Part shown: piece by piece, positions 61,553 through 64,000 of the stretch
Layout of the letters: each line of letters begins with the position of its first letter
How positions within the stretch are numbered: position 1 is the stretch's first letter
Assembly: GCA_019038745.1 (NCBI GenBank)
Contig: JAHOYV010000032.1
Location: 1-64,000 of the forward strand
Length of the DNA stretch: 64,000 nt
Source of the DNA: Gemmatimonadales bacterium
Lineage (GTDB): Bacteria; Krumholzibacteriota; Krumholzibacteriia; LZORAL124-64-63
Direction of reading: 5' to 3'
Position numbers and translations under genes: made by a program
Notes under the pieces: generated by a model
Told to the model about the DNA's origin: nothing
Seen by the model: only the letters and a program-made list of their open reading frames with translations
Database searches by the model: none

Positions 61553-62992
61553 ATGTCTCAAGTTTCGGATCGCTTGGCCCAGATTCCCTCTATCAACGCC
61601 ATTTTGGAGGATAGGAGGATCGAACCCCTTTTGGCTGGACATTCTCGTGACTGGATGACCCGTTTGTCACGGCGCATGGTGGAGGGGATGCGTAAGGAGC
61701 TGTTGACGGCCAATGGTCCCGTTCTGGAGCGCAACCAATTGATGAGCGCTCTGGTGAAAAGGCTTGTGGACAAAAGAAATGCGCTGCTGGAAAAATCTTG
61801 GACCAGGGTTTTGAATGGCACAGGAGTGGTGGTTCATACCAACCTCGGGCGCTCCTGCTTTCCCGTTGCTGCGGCTGATGCCGCCCATGCGGTGGCCTGT
61901 TTCAATTCCGATCTGGAATTCGATCTTGCCGAGGGAAGCCGCGGTCATCGAGGACGCGAGGTGGAGGAGAAAATTTCCCTGTTGACCGGGGCGGCGGACG
62001 CGCTGGTGGTCAACAACAATGCGGCTGCGGTTTGGTTGGCGGTCCGGTTTCTCTGTCCCGGGGGTCGAGTTGTTCTGTCCCGGGGGGAGGTAGTGGCCAT
62101 CGGTGGTTCTTTCCGGATCCACGAAATTCTGGCCGAAACAGGCTGTACCCTGGTCGAGGTCGGGACAACAAACCGGACCAGTCTTGAAGACTATCGCGCC
62201 GCTCTGGGACCCGAAACCATGGTTCTCAAGGTGCACCGAAGCAATTTTTCAGTGCAGGGATTTACCGAGGATGTCGAACTGGCCGACCTGGCCCGGCTTT
62301 GCCGGGAGACGGAGTGCCCCCTGGCGTACGATGCAGGCAGTGGTGCAATTTTTCCTTACCAGGAGTTGGGCTTGCCCAGTGGAGAGCGATTGCTGGCCGA
62401 AGATCTGTCTGCGGGGCCGGATCTGATCACTTGCAGCGGCGACAAACTGCTGGGAGGATGCCAGGCAGGCGTTATTCTTGGATCAGAGAAACTTGTCATG
62501 GGTTTGCGCAAGCATCCGATGAGACGGGCTTTCCGGGTGGATAAGACGACTTTGGCGGCCTTGGATGCGATAATGAGCCTGTATCTGGCAGCCGAGGACC
62601 GGCCGGCCATTCCCACCCTCGATCAGCTCGCCCAGGACTTGGACATGCTGTCTGATCGGGCCGAGCGGCTGTTGGCTGTTTTGATCAACTCGGCTCCCTC
62701 CAATTGGCTGGGTAGCGTGGTTCCGGGACACTCAAGCGTAGGCGGTGGGACATTTTCCACAGCAAGCATCGAGTCCCGCCTGGTGCTGTGGAACGGTCCC
62801 AAAGTGGAGTTGGAAGCTTGTCACCAGTCCTTGCGACTAGGTGATCCGGCACTCGTAGGGCGTATGAACCAGGAGGGCCTGGCTGTTGACGTCCGGACCA
62901 TCTGCGAAGAAGAATTGCCGTTGGTTGAAGAGGCCTTTCGCAGGGCCTGGGATTCAATGGCAGGGACCGAAAAAACAGGGAAGGCTAAATAA
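61553..62992 (+). CDS. selA: L-seryl-tRNA(Sec) selenium transferase
   Basis: A 479-residue PLP enzyme that converts seryl-tRNA(Sec) to selenocysteinyl-tRNA(Sec) with selenophosphate. The N-terminus has LAQIPSINAILED, then VLNGTGVVVHTNLGRS, EFDLAEGSRGHRG, and the PLP lysine in CSGDKLLGG (about residue 301), with a later AFRVDKTTLAALD. The length is close to E. coli SelA. ATG 61553 has GAGG 12 nt upstream; TTG 61532 is an alternative. The next gene overlaps its stop by 1 nt. The tRNA-Sec and SelB genes were not found in the window. Confidence 0.95.
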   Translation: MSQVSDRLAQIPSINAILEDRRIEPLLAGHSRDWMTRLSRRMVEGMRKELLTANGPVLERNQLMSALVKRLVDKRNALLEKSWTRVLNGTGVVVHTNLGRSCFPVAAADAAHAVACFNSDLEFDLAEGSRGHRGREVEEKISLLTGAADALVVNNNAAAVWLAVRFLCPGGRVVLSRGEVVAIGGSFRIHEILAETGCTLVEVGTTNRTSLEDYRAALGPETMVLKVHRSNFSVQGFTEDVELADLARLCRETECPLAYDAGSGAIFPYQELGLPSGERLLAEDLSAGPDLITCSGDKLLGGCQAGVILGSEKLVMGLRKHPMRRAFRVDKTTLAALDAIMSLYLAAEDRPAIPTLDQLAQDLDMLSDRAERLLAVLINSAPSNWLGSVVPGHSSVGGGTFSTASIESRLVLWNGPKVELEACHQSLRLGDPALVGRMNQEGLAVDVRTICEEELPLVEEAFRRAWDSMAGTEKTGKAK

Positions 62993-64000
62993 TGAGTAAG
63001 AGCCAGGACCGATTCGGCGACTTGCCCCTGTATCTCTCCACCTGGGATCCTACCCGGCTGGACTTTGCTCCCGGCAGGGATTTCCAGACCGAGATCGAGG
63101 AATTGGTCCTGCAAGGTGAATTGGAGAGCACTCTGGACGAGGCCATGACCGGGAAGTCTTCTCCCCGCATTTGGATGTTGCTTCACGAGCCGGGACAGGG
63201 TCGGTTCAGCGCGGTGGCCGCCTTGTATTTTGCCAGGGAGTTGGCCTCCCGGGGTCAGGGAGTCATGGTCCTTGACTGCGATGACGAGGATTCCACCTTG
63301 ACCCGGTGGGCGGGCAGGATGGATTGCGAAGGCTGGGCCGACATGGTCCGCTACGGGGCCTCCGCCCTGACCTGTGGAATCCCACTTCCTTTCACCGGTC
63401 GCCAAGGCTACCTTCTGGGCCCCGGATCCTATACTCCCGTGGATGCCCAGCCCGAAGAAGTCGAGCAGATCCTGGCCCGATTGCGGCACCAGGCAGACGA
63501 CCTCCTGCTGGTTTGTCCGGTGGGGGATACAGGGCGGTTGTGGTCCAGGGCGGCCGAGATCCGGATACTCTGTTGGGATAGGGCTGCTACTGCTTCCGAT
63601 CGAATTGAAGGAGTAGTTGCTGATTTCGCCAAAGGCTCGGCTCCTTTGACCGGGTTGATCAGTTTCGGATCGGTTCCGGAGAAGGACGCTGGAAAATCCG
63701 AGGTCCTTCCTGGCGACAAGGAATTGCCTGTAGACAAGCCGGTTGATAAGCCGGAAGAGAAACAGGAAGAGAAACAGGAAGACCCGCAGCCCCAAATTTT
63801 GACTTCCTTTGCCTCTGAGGATGGTGATCTGCTGGATGGAGCGCCGGGGGCGAACAAGGTTTTTGTAGACCTGTTCGGGAAAGCTTCAGCCCCGGGTCCA
63901 AATGCCCGCAAACGGGGTACGTCCCTGGTGTTCTGGTGGGTGGCTTTGGGAGCTGTAGGTCTTATTGTCCTGTCAGCGTGGTATTACATGGAGTTTGTAA
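62992..64000 (+). CDS. Degenerate P-loop, membrane-anchored protein (partial)
   Basis: A frame open from ATG 62992 to the end of the window, 336 residues so far with no stop, so it is cut by the window. It is coupled to selA by a TAATG overlap. An N-terminal domain looks like a MinD/Wzc-type ATPase in outline: MLLHEPGQGRFSAVAALYFARELASRGQGVMVLDCDDED (about residues 61-99, the P-loop GxGKS/T being replaced by GQGRFS) and a later LLLVCPVGD. A low-complexity linker (VDKPVDKPEEKQEEKQ) follows, then one membrane segment (SLVFWWVALGAVGLIVLSAWY, about residues 315-335). Function unknown. Confidence 0.65.
   Translation, partial: MSKSQDRFGDLPLYLSTWDPTRLDFAPGRDFQTEIEELVLQGELESTLDEAMTGKSSPRIWMLLHEPGQGRFSAVAALYFARELASRGQGVMVLDCDDEDSTLTRWAGRMDCEGWADMVRYGASALTCGIPLPFTGRQGYLLGPGSYTPVDAQPEEVEQILARLRHQADDLLLVCPVGDTGRLWSRAAEIRILCWDRAATASDRIEGVVADFAKGSAPLTGLISFGSVPEKDAGKSEVLPGDKELPVDKPVDKPEEKQEEKQEDPQPQILTSFASEDGDLLDGAPGANKVFVDLFGKASAPGPNARKRGTSLVFWWVALGAVGLIVLSAWYYMEFV

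Noticed and set aside
61307-62992. tRNA-Sec gene near selA
   Set aside because: No 8-bp-acceptor tRNA with anticodon TCA was found in the flanking gaps; the serine tRNAs in the window read TGA, GCT, GGA and CGA.

Overview
The window looks like chromosomal core DNA from a Gram-negative, probably uncultured bacterium of fairly high GC. Outer-membrane barrels, lipoproteins, TonB/ExbB/ExbD, AsmA-like, gmhA and a muramoyl-amidase point to a diderm envelope. The FlgD-like C-terminal tail on a large FG-GAP repeat protein, the DUF4270-like lipoprotein and the PEP/pyruvate-binding-domain paralogues suggest an FCB-superphylum or neighbouring candidate lineage (Krumholzibacteriota, Eisenbacteria and Latescibacterota are examples). 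That placement is inference. I see no insertion sequence, prophage, integrase or CRISPR array.

Layout. 1-8 kb: tRNA-Glu, an M20 peptidase, a 56-residue single histone-fold protein with its own terminator, a ComM/YifB ATPase, an outer-membrane protein and a secreted FG-GAP protein. 8-17 kb: murB, then a tight operon of TonB-like, ExbB, ExbD, lipoprotein, outer-membrane protein, TPR lipoprotein, mnmA and AsmA-like. 17-27 kb: tRNA-Ser/Ser/Arg, glutamate dehydrogenase with a palindrome in its promoter, and three PEP/pyruvate-binding (PPDK N-terminal-like) proteins, one fused to a GAF-like N-terminus and a C-terminal nucleotidyltransferase, then a metallophosphoesterase whose catalytic N-terminus needs a CTG start. 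27-33 kb: an S55 (SpoIVB-type) peptidase-like protein, a beta-propeller exported protein, tadA, tRNA-Ser/Ser/Ala and the SRP RNA. 33-44 kb: dnaX-ybaB-recR, mglB-mglA, pgpA-cinA-thpR, recA-recX, and sugar/prenyl genes rmlD-gmhA-ubiA. 44-54 kb: DUF362, ispE, spoVG, tRNA-Gln, prs, rlmG, rplY, pth, then rpsF-rpsR-DUF2232-rplI-manC. 54-64 kb: envelope lipoproteins (PpiC-like, DUF2914, periplasmic-binding type), a second TonB, a two-domain amidase, selA and the start of a membrane-anchored degenerate P-loop protein cut by the window end.

How it works together. Much of the window is informational housekeeping: tRNAs, including four serine isoacceptors (TGA, GCT, GGA, CGA), tRNA modification (mnmA, tadA), rRNA modification (rlmG), ribosomal proteins, recombination (recA, recX, recR, dnaX) and SRP RNA. 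TadA is the expected modifier of the tRNA-Arg(ACG) encoded here. A second theme is envelope energetics and assembly (two TonB proteins, one ExbB/ExbD pair, amidase, PpiC-like, periplasmic binding protein). The most unusual pieces are the small histone, the three PEP/pyruvate-binding paralogues with a shared C-terminal signature and no phosphohistidine or PEP-barrel domain, the predicted structured leader of rpsF and the amidase with a decayed second domain. Functional calls rest on motif reading only; no database search was run.
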